64,000 nt of DNA from Micromonospora alfalfae (GCF_022230925.1 NZ_JAKKFH010000006.1:1-64000), one strand, 5' to 3'; shown: positions 1-8,789, numbered from the stretch's first letter. Numbers and translations: made by a program. The notes: generated from the letters alone by a model not told the origin.

Positions 1-67
1 CGCGCCCCCGGGTCCCTCGCGCCCCCGGGTCCCTCGCGCCCCCGGGTCCCTCGCGCCCTCGCGCCCT
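1..67. repeat. 17-bp tandem repeat at left edge
   Basis: Three perfect copies of a 17-bp unit (CGCGCCCCCGGGTCCCT) occupy positions 1-51 and decay into 8-bp CGCGCCCT units to about 67. The array runs off the left edge, so its full copy number is unknown. It lies outside any convincing gene and looks like a slippage-prone GC-rich minisatellite. Confidence 0.85.
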
Positions 68-222
68 CGCGCCCGGATCTGCGCAACCTTCCGGACGTTG
101 CCACCTCCGACGCGCGGGAGACAGCAACATCCCCGATGTTGCGCGAATCCTGACGACGAACACCGTGTCCAACCGACCGGGGGCAGGGTTCAGGGCGCCC
201 ACCGCCGCCAAGGTCACGCTCG

Positions 223-272
223 ATCCTGGATGTAGTGGCTTCGACGAGCCGGGATACCACTACATCCAGGAT
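223..272. terminator. Long intergenic hairpin (GATC-type)
   Basis: Perfect 16-bp inverted repeat: ATCCTGGATGTAGTGG at 223-238 pairs with CCACTACATCCAGGAT at 257-272, with an 18-nt loop. It sits downstream of the minus-strand gene that ends at 419, where a terminator would act. It has no U tract, as is usual in high-GC actinobacteria. It belongs to a group of similar hairpins in this window (18628, 27596, 50096). Confidence 0.6.
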
Positions 273-418
273 GTAGCGCGATCTTGGTGACTCAACCTGG
301 GCGATGGCGACGTTTGACCGAGGCGCGGCGGGCGCGTGGGTGGGTGAGCCCAACCCGGGGGGCGGCGTGGGGTGGGCGCAACGAGGGCCAGCGGGGGGGT
401 GGGCGTAACCCGGGGGGG

Positions 419-1402
419 TCAGCGGGGGGTGGGCGTACCCGTTGCGGCCAGATCGGCCGGGGCCTCGCTGACGGACGCCGCGTCGGATGCCTCGGCGGGC
501 ACACCGGCAGCGGCGGCGGGAGCGGCGGCGGCCTCGGCGCGGGCGCGGCGGGTACGGCGTAGGGCACGGACGGCCAACACCAGGGCGGCCAGCCAGCCGG
601 CGGCGAGTAGAGCGTACAGGGCGGGGCGGGCCGGACCGTCCAGTTCGGCGGAGCGGATCAGGGTGCGGGCGTTGGTCAGCACGATCACGCCGCCGACTGC
701 CGCGCCGAGCAGTTGGGCGGGCACGATTCGCACCAGCCAGGCGGCCAGTGGGGCGGCGATGAGGCCGCCGATGAGCAGCGCGGCGACGGTGGGGAGCAGG
801 AATCCCTCCGAGCCCAACCCGATCAGGAAGCCGATGCTGGCCGCGCCGGCCACGACGAACTCGGCGGTGTCGACGGAGCCGATCACCTTGCGGGGTTCCA
901 TGCGGCCGGAGACCAGCAGCGCGGGGGTGGCCACCGGACCCCATCCGCCGCCGCCGGTCGCGTCGACGAAGCCGGCGACCAGGCCCAGGGGGCCGAGGAA
1001 ACGACCGCGGAGCCGTCCGCCGACCCGGTCGGTGCGCAGTGGGCGGGCGAAGCGGATCAGGAGGTACGCGCCGAGCGTGAAGAGGATGCCGGCCATCCAC
1101 GGTGCGGCGGCCTCGGTGGAGATCGAGCTGAGCAGAGTGGCGCCGGCGAAGGCGCCGACAGCGCCGGGTAGGGCGATGCGGGACACCACCCGCCAGTCGA
1201 CGTTGCCGAACCGCCAGTGCGCGACCCCGGCGGCGAGCGTGGTGCCGATCTCGGCCAGGTGCACCGAGGCCGAGGCTGCGGCCGGGGCGACCCCGGCGAC
1301 CAGCAGCAGAGTGGACGAGGTCAAGCCGTATGCCATGCCGAGCGAACCATCGATCAGTTGCGCGACGAGCCCGACCAGAGCGAGGACCAACAGCTTGCGC
1401 AC
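419..1402 (-). CDS. TauE/SafE-family sulfite/anion exporter
   Basis: Integral membrane protein of the TauE/SafE (DUF81) family, which exports small organosulfur or sulfite-type anions; the substrate here is unknown. About eight hydrophobic segments are separated by basic loops. The N-terminal segment (LVLALVGLVAQLIDGSLGMAYG) and the second half (SVHLAEIGTTLAAGVAHW, GFVDATGGGGWGPVATPALL) show the internally duplicated family motifs. I chose the GTG at 1402, 5 nt after a GGGGGC site, giving 327 residues. The in-frame ATG at 1426 is possible, but its AGGAG touches the start codon with no spacing. The C-terminal 60 residues are Ala-rich. An Rrf2 regulator gene lies 250 bp upstream on the same strand, a pairing seen for sulfur genes. 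Confidence 0.85.
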   Translation of the reverse strand: MRKLLVLALVGLVAQLIDGSLGMAYGLTSSTLLLVAGVAPAAASASVHLAEIGTTLAAGVAHWRFGNVDWRVVSRIALPGAVGAFAGATLLSSISTEAAAPWMAGILFTLGAYLLIRFARPLRTDRVGGRLRGRFLGPLGLVAGFVDATGGGGWGPVATPALLVSGRMEPRKVIGSVDTAEFVVAGAASIGFLIGLGSEGFLLPTVAALLIGGLIAAPLAAWLVRIVPAQLLGAAVGGVIVLTNARTLIRSAELDGPARPALYALLAAGWLAALVLAVRALRRTRRARAEAAAAPAAAAGVPAEASDAASVSEAPADLAATGTPTPR

Positions 1403-1432
1403 GAGCGCCCCCAGACTTTTCGGCATCTCCTA

Positions 1433-1445
1433 TCGACTTGGTCGA
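1433..1445. promoter_or_regulatory. Candidate operator before TauE-like gene
   Basis: TCGAC-TTG-GTCGA is a perfect 5-bp-arm inverted repeat just upstream of both possible starts of the exporter. An Rrf2 regulator is encoded next door, so this is a plausible binding site. The palindrome is short and the link is inference. Confidence 0.3.
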
Positions 1446-1674
1446 CAATGCGGGATGGGCCAGCCGGGGTCAAGCCCCCGATCGGTGGATGGGACGCGAA
1501 CGGGCGGTGCGCCGGGTCAGCGGCCAGGTGGCGCGGGCCGGCAAACGAGCGGCGGCAATCCAGGCACGCAGGGCCAGGGGCCAGGCGACGCCAGGCCGGA
1601 AACCTGGTCGGCGTGCGGACCCAGGCGAAGAAGGCAGCGACCAGGTGGCGTGAAGCCGGGAGCGGAACCGGCGC

Positions 1675-2139
1675 TCAGATCCAGGCGCGCGGGTCGGCGG
1701 CCAGCTCGGTGACCCGCGCGGGCAGGGTGCCGGCGGCGACGTCGGCGACGCTGACCAGTTCCAGGATCTCCCGCTCGCTTGCCCGTAGCGCGATCCAGAC
1801 TTCCTGGAGGGCATGTGCCGGACCGTGGTAGCCGAGCTGCTCGGGGCGTTGCCCGCGTACGTGGGCGAGGGGCCCGTCGATCACCCGGATGACCTCGGCG
1901 AGGGAGATCTCCTCGGCGGGGCGGGCCAGCCAGTAGCCGCCCTCCGGGCCGCGCTGGGCGTGCACGATGCCGCCTCGGCGCAGTTGGAGAAGGATGCTCT
2001 CCAGGAACTTCGGCGGGATCTCCTGGGCGCGGGCGATCTGGTCGGCCGTCACCGGCCGACCGCGCCCGGGGCCGCTGGCCGTCGCGGCAAGCTCGGCGGC
2101 CGCACGGAGGGCGTAGTCGACCCGAGCGGAGAGGCGCAT
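1675..2139 (-). CDS. Rrf2-family transcriptional regulator
   Basis: 154-residue DNA-binding protein of the Rrf2 family (IscR, CymR, NsrR relatives). It starts with the typical MRLSARVDYALRA helix and carries the winged HTH at about 30-65 (ADQIARAQEIPPKFLESILL), followed by the wing motif GPEGGYWLARP and the dimerisation helix. There is no cysteine anywhere in the protein, so it cannot hold the Fe-S cluster of IscR/NsrR. That places it nearer the cluster-free CymR-like sulfur regulators. The downstream same-strand TauE/SafE exporter is the likely target. The gap between them is 250 bp, so they may not share a transcript. Confidence 0.88.
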   Translation of the reverse strand: MRLSARVDYALRAAAELAATASGPGRGRPVTADQIARAQEIPPKFLESILLQLRRGGIVHAQRGPEGGYWLARPAEEISLAEVIRVIDGPLAHVRGQRPEQLGYHGPAHALQEVWIALRASEREILELVSVADVAAGTLPARVTELAADPRAWI

Positions 2140-2418
2140 GTCGGCAAGGTTAGTCGCTGGTCAACCGGGCGGGCGGGCGACCCTCGGCCGATCGGCCACG
2201 CATCGATGGAAAGTAGCGCCGCCGGCACCCGATCGGGACCGATGAACGGCCGCCGGTAGGGACCGGTGAAGTACGTCATGATCCACCGAACGGTGGCGGC
2301 CGAAATGCCGGTCCGGAGCGTCCCTATGCTGGGCGTGAGTACGAATGTCTGGCCGTTTACCCGGCCGCCAGCACCATATTGATAAACACCCGGGTGTGCT
2401 CGGGGGGAAGGCAACACG

Positions 2419-3087
2419 ATGACCGATATCGCCACACGCACCTGGGACGGCATGACCATCCCGGTGGCCGGCTCCTATCTTCTCGATCAGGCGCACAAGC
2501 GGATCGGTTTCCTGTCCCGGCACATGATGGTGAGCCCGGTGCGCGGCGAGTTCGCCGAGGCCACGGCGGAGATCTTCGTGGCGGAGGACCCGCTGCTCTC
2601 CTCGGTGACGGCCACCATCATGTCGGCCAGCATCACCACCGGAAGCGTCGACCGGGACACGCATCTGAAGAGTGCCGACTTCCTCGACGTGGAGCGTTTT
2701 CCCACCCTCGAATATCGAAGCACCGGCATTAAGTGGCAGGGCAACGAGGACCCCATATTCCAGTGGGCGCGTCTGCGCAACCACCGGTTGGGCGGACGAG
2801 GCAGAAGTCACATTGTTCCGCCGCAGTCCGACGGTATTCCCGGACGATTCGTCCTCACCGGTGAGTTGACGGTGAAGGGGATCACCCGGGCCGTCGACCT
2901 GGAGGTGAATTTTGGTGGTGCTCGTCAGGATCCGTACGGGCAGAACATCTTCGGGTTCAGCGCGACGGCAGAGATGAACCGTGAGGACTACGGCCTGCTC
3001 TGGAATGTCGTCCTGGAGAGCGGCGGGGTGCTGGTCGGCAAGACCGTGCAGATCGAGATCGCCGGCGAAGCCATCTACCAGGCCTGA
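2419..3087 (+). CDS. YceI-family lipid-binding-like protein
   Basis: 222-residue protein with the YceI fold signature: an N-terminal YLLDQAHKRIGFLSRHMMV strand pair, the central SADFLDVERFPTLEYRST segment, and the C-terminal GELTVKGITRAVDLEV and EMNREDYGLLWN motifs. YceI proteins are eight-stranded beta barrels that bind isoprenoid or other amphiphilic ligands. No signal peptide is visible, so it is probably cytosolic, as in many actinobacterial homologues. Residues about 112-148 (EDPIFQWARLRN onward) form a polar loop that seems longer than in compact YceI domains. The ATG follows a GGGGGAAGG site by 7 nt. It appears monocistronic. Confidence 0.88.
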   Translation: MTDIATRTWDGMTIPVAGSYLLDQAHKRIGFLSRHMMVSPVRGEFAEATAEIFVAEDPLLSSVTATIMSASITTGSVDRDTHLKSADFLDVERFPTLEYRSTGIKWQGNEDPIFQWARLRNHRLGGRGRSHIVPPQSDGIPGRFVLTGELTVKGITRAVDLEVNFGGARQDPYGQNIFGFSATAEMNREDYGLLWNVVLESGGVLVGKTVQIEIAGEAIYQA

Positions 3088-3096
3088 ACCACGTCA

Positions 3097-3120
3097 TCCC
3101 CGCCAGTTGCCTGGCGGGGA
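3097..3120. terminator. Bidirectional terminator hairpin
   Basis: Perfect 10-bp stem (TCCCCGCCAG / CTGGCGGGGA) with a TTGC loop, placed between the convergent YceI gene (ends 3087) and tesB (ends 3157). It can end transcripts from both sides. Confidence 0.75.
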
Positions 3121-3156
3121 CGAGTGACGATCAAGCGGCGGAGATGAGCCAGAGCG

Positions 3157-4041
3157 TCAGGCTCCGACGCGGCGCAGCAGACCCTCCTGGACGGCGCTGG
3201 CGATCTGCTGGCCGTCGGTGGTGAACATCCGGCCGGTGGCCAGCCCGCGCGCGCCGGACGCCGATGGGCTCAGGCAGTCGTAGAGGAACCACTCGTCGGC
3301 CCGGAACGGCCGGTGGAACCACAGCGCGTGGTCCAGGCTCGCGCCGACCAACCCGCCCGGCCCCCACACCTCGCCGTGCGCGGAGAGCACCGAATCCAGC
3401 AGGGTGAGGTCCGAGGCGTAGGTGAGCGCGCAGGCGTGCAGCAGGGGGTCGTCGGGCAGTTTGCCGTCGATGCGCATCCAGACGCGCTGGTGCGGGTCGG
3501 CGGGCCGGTCGCCGGGGCGGACCCAGCCGGGCTCGCCCACGTAGCGCACGTCGATCGGTCGTGGGATCTGACCCCAGATGCCCAGCCGCTCCGGGTAACG
3601 GGAGAGCCGGTCGGTCATCGTCGGCACGTCCTGCGGCGGGGGTACGTCCAGCGGGGCCGGGGCCTGGTGGTCCAGGCCCTCCTCGGCCCGCTGGAACGAC
3701 GCCGACATGAAGAAGATCGGCTTGCCGTGTTGGAGGGCCACCGCGCGGCGGACCGAGAAGGACCGGCCGTCGCGGATGTTCTCCACCTCGTACGCGATCG
3801 GTTCGACAGGGTCGCCGGGGCGGACGAAGTAGCCGTGCAGCGAGTGCACGAACCGCTCCGGGTCGACGGTACGGCCGGCGGCGACCAGGGCCTGACCGGC
3901 GACCTGACCGCCGTACACCCGTTGTGGGCCGACCGGGGGGCTCATCCCCCGGAAGGTCATTTCGCCGGTCGGGTCGAGGTCCAGCACTTCCAGCAGCTGG
4001 TCCACCGCCGCCTGGCCGACCGCGACCCGACCGTCGCTCAC
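3157..4041 (-). CDS. tesB: Acyl-CoA thioesterase II
   Basis: 294-residue double hot-dog thioesterase that hydrolyses acyl-CoA to free fatty acid and CoA. The N-terminal hot dog holds the VYGGQVAGQALVAAG motif and HGYFVRPGDP. The C-terminal half has HACALTYASDLTLLDS, with the expected catalytic Asp, LDHALWFHRPFRADEWFLYD, and a final SAVQEGLLRR carrying the conserved Gln. The length matches TesB (about 286-290). It starts at a GTG whose GTGA overlaps the TGA of pyk, so it is translationally coupled to pyruvate kinase. This pyk-tesB order is common in actinobacteria. Confidence 0.95.
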   Translation of the reverse strand: MSDGRVAVGQAAVDQLLEVLDLDPTGEMTFRGMSPPVGPQRVYGGQVAGQALVAAGRTVDPERFVHSLHGYFVRPGDPVEPIAYEVENIRDGRSFSVRRAVALQHGKPIFFMSASFQRAEEGLDHQAPAPLDVPPPQDVPTMTDRLSRYPERLGIWGQIPRPIDVRYVGEPGWVRPGDRPADPHQRVWMRIDGKLPDDPLLHACALTYASDLTLLDSVLSAHGEVWGPGGLVGASLDHALWFHRPFRADEWFLYDCLSPSASGARGLATGRMFTTDGQQIASAVQEGLLRRVGA

Positions 4042-5486
4042 TGCAGGGCCCGCGCCGACGCGGCGTCGACAAGCGAGCCGAGCTGGTGTACGCGCAGCGT
4101 GTTGGTCGAGCCGGGGGTGCCGGGCGGGCTGCCCGCCACGATCACCACGTAGTCACCGGGGTTGGCCCGGTCGAGGCCGAGCAGCGCCTGGTCGACCTGG
4201 CGGAACATGTCGTCGGTGTGCTGCACGAACGGCATCAGGAAGGTCTCCACGCCCCAGGTGAGGGCGAGCTGGTCGCGCACCTCGGGGACCGGCGTGAAGG
4301 CCAGCAGCGGCAGGTCGCAGTGCAGGCGGGACAGCCGTCGCACGGTGTCGCCGGTCTGCGAGAACGCGACGAGCGCCTTGGCGTTGATGGCCCGGGCGAT
4401 CGACGAGGCGGCCACGGTGAGGGCGCCACCGTGGGTACGCGGGTCGTGCTGCAGGCGCGGCACCCCGATGGAACCGGCCTCGGTGGTCGTCACGATCTTG
4501 GCCATGGTGCTGACAGTGAGCACCGGATACTTGCCGACGCTGGTTTCGCCGGAGAGCATCACCGCGTCCGCGCCGTCGAGCACCGCGTTGGCGACGTCGG
4601 AGGCCTCCGCCCGGGTCGGGCGGGAGTTCTCGATCATGGAGTCGAGCATCTGGGTGGCCACGATGACGGGCTTGGCGTTCTCCCGGCACAGCTGCACGGC
4701 GCGCTTCTGCACCAGCGGGACCTCGTCCAGCGGCATCTCGACACCGAGGTCACCGCGGGCGACCATGACGCCGTCGAAGGCCAGCACGATGGCCTCCAGG
4801 TGCTCCACCGCCTCCGGCTTCTCGACCTTGGCGAGCACCGGCCGGAACACGCCCTCCTCGGCCATGATCCCGTGCACGAGCTTGATGTCCTCGGCCGAGC
4901 GGACGAAGGAGAGCGCCACCAGGTCGACACCGAGACCCAGGGAGAAGCGCAGGTCCTCGGCGTCCTTGTCCGACATGGCGGGCACACTGACCGCCACGTT
5001 GGGCAGCGACACGCCCTTGTTGTTGGAGACCGGGCCGCCCTCGGTGACGAGGCAGCGGATGTCGTTGCCGGTGACGTCGGTGACCTCGACGGCGACCCGA
5101 CCGTCGTCGATCAGCAGCCGGTCACCGGGCTTCACCTCCTGCGGCAGCTTGCGGTAGGTGCAGGAGACCCGCTCCTTGGTGCCGATGACGTCGTCGCCGG
5201 TGATGACGACGGAGTCACCGGTGCGCCACTCGTGCGGGCCGTCGGCGAACCGACCGAGCCGGATCTTGGGGCCTTGCAGGTCGGCGAGGACGGCGACCGG
5301 CTTACCTGTTGCCTCCGACGCCTCCCGGACCAGTCGGTAGACCGCCTCGTGGTCGGCGTGGCTGCCGTGGCTGAAGTTGAGCCTCGCCACGTTCATGCCG
5401 GCCTCGACGAGACCCCGGATGCGCTCCGGGGACGAGGTGGCGGGACCAAGAGTGCAGACGATCTTCGCGCGGCGTGTCACGCCCAT
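4038..5486 (-). CDS. pyk: Pyruvate kinase
   Basis: 482 residues. Catalyses phosphoenolpyruvate plus ADP to pyruvate plus ATP, the last step of glycolysis. The sequence opens with RRAKIVCTLGPATSSPERI and NVARLNFSHGSHADH. The signature AKVEKPEAVEHLEAI precedes VMVARGDLGVEMP in the TIM barrel, and the C-terminal domain contains ALVAFSQTGDTVRRLSR. All the usual segments are present and the length is typical. AAGGAG lies about 10 nt before the ATG. Its stop overlaps the start of tesB. Confidence 0.98.
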   Translation of the reverse strand: MGVTRRAKIVCTLGPATSSPERIRGLVEAGMNVARLNFSHGSHADHEAVYRLVREASEATGKPVAVLADLQGPKIRLGRFADGPHEWRTGDSVVITGDDVIGTKERVSCTYRKLPQEVKPGDRLLIDDGRVAVEVTDVTGNDIRCLVTEGGPVSNNKGVSLPNVAVSVPAMSDKDAEDLRFSLGLGVDLVALSFVRSAEDIKLVHGIMAEEGVFRPVLAKVEKPEAVEHLEAIVLAFDGVMVARGDLGVEMPLDEVPLVQKRAVQLCRENAKPVIVATQMLDSMIENSRPTRAEASDVANAVLDGADAVMLSGETSVGKYPVLTVSTMAKIVTTTEAGSIGVPRLQHDPRTHGGALTVAASSIARAINAKALVAFSQTGDTVRRLSRLHCDLPLLAFTPVPEVRDQLALTWGVETFLMPFVQHTDDMFRQVDQALLGLDRANPGDYVVIVAGSPPGTPGSTNTLRVHQLGSLVDAASARALQ

Positions 5487-5685
5487 CAGGCTAGTCTCTC
5501 CTTCAGGTCGGACTCGGGGCCGACCCCTTGCAGGCAGTGGAACAGGTGTCCAACGACGCGCGGTGCGCGTCGGGCCGGCGGGCGGAACCGCACCGGGAAC
5601 GTTGTGGCGACGGGCATCAGCGACCGCGCGCCGGGAATCGTACGCCTCCGTCGGCGTGCGCTGTCGGGGTGCTCCCGGCGGCGGC

Positions 5686-5773
5686 TCACTCCGGGTGCCC
5701 CGAGCACGGCAGGTGACGGCTCATTCCGGGTGCTCCGGGGGCCGCGGGCGACGCCTCATTCCGGATGCCCAGA
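5686..5773. repeat. Triplicated gene-end sequence
   Basis: The motif CTCAYTCCGGRTGCYC occurs three times, at about 5686, 5729 and 5756. The last copy contains the stop codon and final codons (...HPE stop) of the flavin oxidoreductase gene. The other two look like duplicated gene-end debris downstream of it. Confidence 0.6.
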
Positions 5774-7138
5774 GGGTGGCAGGGTGGGCACCGCGTGCAG
5801 CAGGTCGCGGGGGTCGTAGCGGCGCTTGGCCCGGCGTAGCCGCTCCCAGTTCGCGCCGTAGGCGAGCCGGACCCGGTCGGTCTCCTCGGGGGCGAGCAGG
5901 TTGGGGTAACCACCGGACAGGGCACGCGGGGCGAGCGCCGCCGAGGTCCGCTCGGCCCACTCGCGGTGCGGACCGGCCTGGTCGCCGGGCGCCCACACCG
6001 CGATGATCTCGGCCATCAGGTGATCGGTGCGCAGCCCGAACGCCGTGTCGGCCTGTCGGACCCGGCTGGCCGCGCCGTGGAAGTGGTGCACTGCCAGCGC
6101 GGAGAACGGCGAGGTGACCTGCCGGGCCGCGTCGACGAGCGTGTCCACCGTGCCGTCGGTGAGCGCTGGCAACCACCGGGTCCGCAGCAGGTAGTGGTTG
6201 CCGTCGACCATCCCGTCGTCGAACATCCGCAGCGCGTCCGCGTACGGCATCGGGCCGATCTGGTCGACCAGCGGGGTGCCCAGCGCGCGCAGCCGGTCCA
6301 TCCACTGCCCCCCGGCGTCCAGGTCGGGGCCGCTGTAGAACGGGCAGACGAAGATCACCGGCTCGCCGGCCGGGCCGGGCAGGAAGCCGGTCATCACTGT
6401 CAGCTCGTCCGGGGCCTCGGCGACCAGCGCGCCGTAGCCGCGCAGCACGGCCGGTGCCTCGGAGAGCGCGAACATGATCATGCCGGCCAGCACGCCGGGC
6501 AGCCGGTGCGCGCGGAAGCGCAGCTCGGTGACGATGCCGAGGTTGCCACCGCCGCCGCGCAGCGCCCAGTACAGCTCGGCGTCGTGGCGGGGGTCGGCGG
6601 TGACCCGGCGGCCGTCGGCGAGAACCACCTCCGCGCCGAGCAGGCTGTCCACCGCCAGGCCGAACCGGCCGCACAGCGGGCCGTACCCGCAGGCGAGGGT
6701 GAGCCCGGCCATTCCCACGCCGCCAACCGTGCCGGTGGGCACCACCAGCTCGTAGGGGCGGGCCGCGGCGAGCAGCTCGGCCGCCGTGACGCCGCCGCCG
6801 ATGGTCACGGTGGCCGCGTCGGGGTCGACCTCGACGGCGCGCAGCCCGGTCAGGTCGAGCGCCAGAGCGCCGTCGCGCAGCGCCCGGCCGGCCCAGTCGT
6901 GCCCGCCGGAGCGGACCGAGAGGGGCAGGTGGCACCGGGTGGCGACGCGGACTGCCTCGGCCACCTCGTCGGAGTCCCGGCACTGGGCGACCAGCGCGGG
7001 CGTGCGCGCCACCGCGCCGTTCCAGAGCTGGGTGGTGGCGGCGTAACCGGGATCGCCCGGCTCGTGCAGCCGGTCGCCGAGCAGGGCCCGCAGTCGGGCG
7101 GCGGCTGACGCGACATCACCGGTGGCGGCGGAGATCAT
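5756..7138 (-). CDS. FAD-binding PCMH/BBE-type oxidoreductase
   Basis: 460-residue flavoprotein of the berberine-bridge-enzyme class; the substrate is not predictable. The PCMH FAD domain spans about 35-205: LPLSVRSGGHDWAGRAL contains the His expected to carry covalent FAD, then GGGVTAAELL, PTGTVGGVGMAGLTLACGYG and GGGGNLGIVTELRF. The C-terminal BBE motif is KRRYDPRDLLH. Bicovalent members have a Cys in the segment that here reads PTGTVGGVG, so only His linkage is predicted. The frame extends 39 codons upstream, but the ATG at 7138 (MISAATGDV) begins the conserved part and I use it. No signal peptide is seen. The gene stands alone. Confidence 0.88.
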   Translation of the reverse strand: MISAATGDVASAAARLRALLGDRLHEPGDPGYAATTQLWNGAVARTPALVAQCRDSDEVAEAVRVATRCHLPLSVRSGGHDWAGRALRDGALALDLTGLRAVEVDPDAATVTIGGGVTAAELLAAARPYELVVPTGTVGGVGMAGLTLACGYGPLCGRFGLAVDSLLGAEVVLADGRRVTADPRHDAELYWALRGGGGNLGIVTELRFRAHRLPGVLAGMIMFALSEAPAVLRGYGALVAEAPDELTVMTGFLPGPAGEPVIFVCPFYSGPDLDAGGQWMDRLRALGTPLVDQIGPMPYADALRMFDDGMVDGNHYLLRTRWLPALTDGTVDTLVDAARQVTSPFSALAVHHFHGAASRVRQADTAFGLRTDHLMAEIIAVWAPGDQAGPHREWAERTSAALAPRALSGGYPNLLAPEETDRVRLAYGANWERLRRAKRRYDPRDLLHAVPTLPPSGHPE

Positions 7139-7270
7139 GGCGACTCCTCGACCGGGGCCGACCCACGACACCGGGTACGCCCCGGCGGCGGCCCGCGCTG
7201 GGCGCGACCGTAGCACCGGCGGGCGGGTGAGCGCCGTCGCCATCACGACAGCCACCGATGGACCGGTGAC

Positions 7271-7633
7271 TCAGCTACCCGCCTTGACCAGCGGAAACTC
7301 CAGGGAACCGGCCGGGCAGAGGAAGGTCAGCACCTCCACCCGGTAGAGCCCGGCCTGCACCGCCGGGTCGGCCTCCAGCACGCTGCGGACATCGTCGACG
7401 CTGCCGGTGCGGGCCAGCCCGAAACCGATCGGCGGGTCCGGCTCGCGCGCCGGCCCGTCCACCGAGCCGGCGACCAGGACGATGCCGCGGCGCTGCAACG
7501 CCTGCATGTGTTCGGCGTGCTCGGCCTGCAACCGCTGCACGGTCTCCGCGGGCAGGGCCCGCCCGGCCGCGCCGGGATAGATCACGATGCACTCGTACGT
7601 GTCGAGCGCGAAGTTGACCTGCGGCACTCCCAT
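7271..7633 (-). CDS. YciI-like (YCII) protein
   Basis: 120-residue dimeric ferredoxin-like domain protein of the YCII family, whose biochemical role is mostly unknown. Visible family features are the first strand (YECIVIYPG), the helix with HAEHMQALQRRGIVLVAGSVDG, and the second half VRSVLEADPAVQAGLYRVEVLTF. The ATG at 7633 has GAGGGGAG 5 nt upstream. Longer upstream frames lack a ribosome site and are low-complexity. It ends 132 bp before the flavin oxidoreductase start on the same strand, so a short operon is possible but unproven. Confidence 0.8.
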   Translation of the reverse strand: MGVPQVNFALDTYECIVIYPGAAGRALPAETVQRLQAEHAEHMQALQRRGIVLVAGSVDGPAREPDPPIGFGLARTGSVDDVRSVLEADPAVQAGLYRVEVLTFLCPAGSLEFPLVKAGS

Positions 7634-7874
7634 GGGTGCTCCCCTCGCCGTCGCGCCGGAACGCACCGGCTCCGGCCAGCGTCGCACGGCCACCCCGGTC
7701 GTACCGGGCGCTCCCGCCAACTCGGGTCGGCGCGCTGACGGCGTGTCCGCGCCCACAGTCGGCCGACCGGCGGCATGGCTGCGGGGTTCCGGGGGATGAT
7801 CCATCGGTGGCGGGTGGGCACTTCACGCCCGCGCTGTCCACGCCCGCCACGACGAGACGATTGGGGATCGGGCA

Positions 7875-8747
7875 ATGGCGACAAATATCAGTGAGCAGCC
7901 CGCGAAGGCGTCCGGCACGTACCGGATCGGTGGCGATGTCACAGTCAACCGGCTCGGCTACGGGGCCATGCAGATCACCGGCCCGGGTGTCTGGGGTGAC
8001 CCGAAGGACCCGGCCGAGGCGGTTCGCGTGCTGCGCCGTGCGGTCGAGCTGGGCGTGACGTTCATCGACACCGCAGACTCGTACGGGCCGTTCGTGTCGG
8101 AGTTGCTGATCCGGGAGGCGCTGCACCCGTACGCCGATGACCTGGTCATCGCGACGAAGGGCGGGTTCACCCGATCCGGGCCGGGCGACTGGCGGGTGGT
8201 GGGCCGCCCGGAGTACCTGCGTCAGCAGTGCGAGCTGAGCCTGCGCCACCTCCGTCTGGACAGCATCCCGCTGTACCAGCTGCACCGGATCGACCCGAAG
8301 GTGCCGCTCGCCGATCAGCTCGGTGAGCTGGCCCTGCTGCGGGAGGAAGGCAAGATCCAGCACATCGGGCTGTCCGAGGTGAGCGTCGCGCAGATCGAGG
8401 AGTCCCGGGCGATCACCACCATCGCGTCCGTGCAGAACCTGTACAACCTGGCCAACCGCAGCGCCGAGGACGTGCTGGAGTTCTGCGAGCGCAACGACCT
8501 CGCGTTCATCCCGTGGTTCCCGATCGCGACCGGTGAGCTGGCCCGACCGGGCGGCCCGCTGGACGCCATCTCCACTGCGCACGGCGCGTCGCCCGCGCAG
8601 CTCGCGTTGGCCTGGCTGCTGCGCCGCTCGCCGGTGATGCTGCCGATCCCCGGCACGTCCTCGGTGGCGCACCTGGAGGAGAACGTGGGCGCTGCCGACG
8701 TGCGACTCACCGACGACGAGTTCGAGGCGCTCGCCAAGGCGAGCTGA
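7875..8747 (+). CDS. Aldo/keto reductase
   Basis: 290-residue NADPH-dependent carbonyl reductase of the AKR superfamily. The (beta/alpha)8 barrel shows LGYGAMQITGPG, the catalytic Asp and Tyr in DTADSYGPF, the Lys in IATKGGF, and the His in QLHRID. The C-terminal cofactor segment is PIPGTSSVAHLEENVGAA. It resembles the YajO/Tas-type reductases found widely in actinobacteria; the physiological substrate is unknown. A GGGGAT box lies upstream of the ATG. It is divergent from the YciI gene. Confidence 0.92.
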   Translation: MATNISEQPAKASGTYRIGGDVTVNRLGYGAMQITGPGVWGDPKDPAEAVRVLRRAVELGVTFIDTADSYGPFVSELLIREALHPYADDLVIATKGGFTRSGPGDWRVVGRPEYLRQQCELSLRHLRLDSIPLYQLHRIDPKVPLADQLGELALLREEGKIQHIGLSEVSVAQIEESRAITTIASVQNLYNLANRSAEDVLEFCERNDLAFIPWFPIATGELARPGGPLDAISTAHGASPAQLALAWLLRRSPVMLPIPGTSSVAHLEENVGAADVRLTDDEFEALAKAS

Positions 8748-8756
8748 CCCACCGTT

Positions 8757-8789
8757 CCGGACGCCGTCGGGTCACCCGGCGGCGTCCGG
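8757..8789. terminator. Bidirectional terminator hairpin
   Basis: CCGGACGCCG (8757-8766) pairs with CGGCGTCCGG (8780-8789), with a nested CGGG/CCCG stem in the loop. It lies between the convergent aldo/keto reductase and EACC1-like genes and overlaps the stop codon of the latter (8772). Confidence 0.75.

Larger units (their letters stand above)
1..418. other. Gene-free left margin
   Basis: No convincing coding frame is seen before the end of the TauE-like gene at 419. The stretch holds the 17-bp array, a perfect 8-bp-arm hairpin at 124-142 (GCAACATC, CCC loop, GATGTTGC), a longer hairpin at 223-272, and G-rich low-complexity sequence from about 340 to 440. Confidence 0.6.

Noticed and set aside
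372..1712. 446-codon plus-strand frame opposite the TauE-like gene
   Set aside because: Arg/Ser/Pro-rich translation with no fold or motif; it is the GC-driven shadow of the minus-strand membrane protein.
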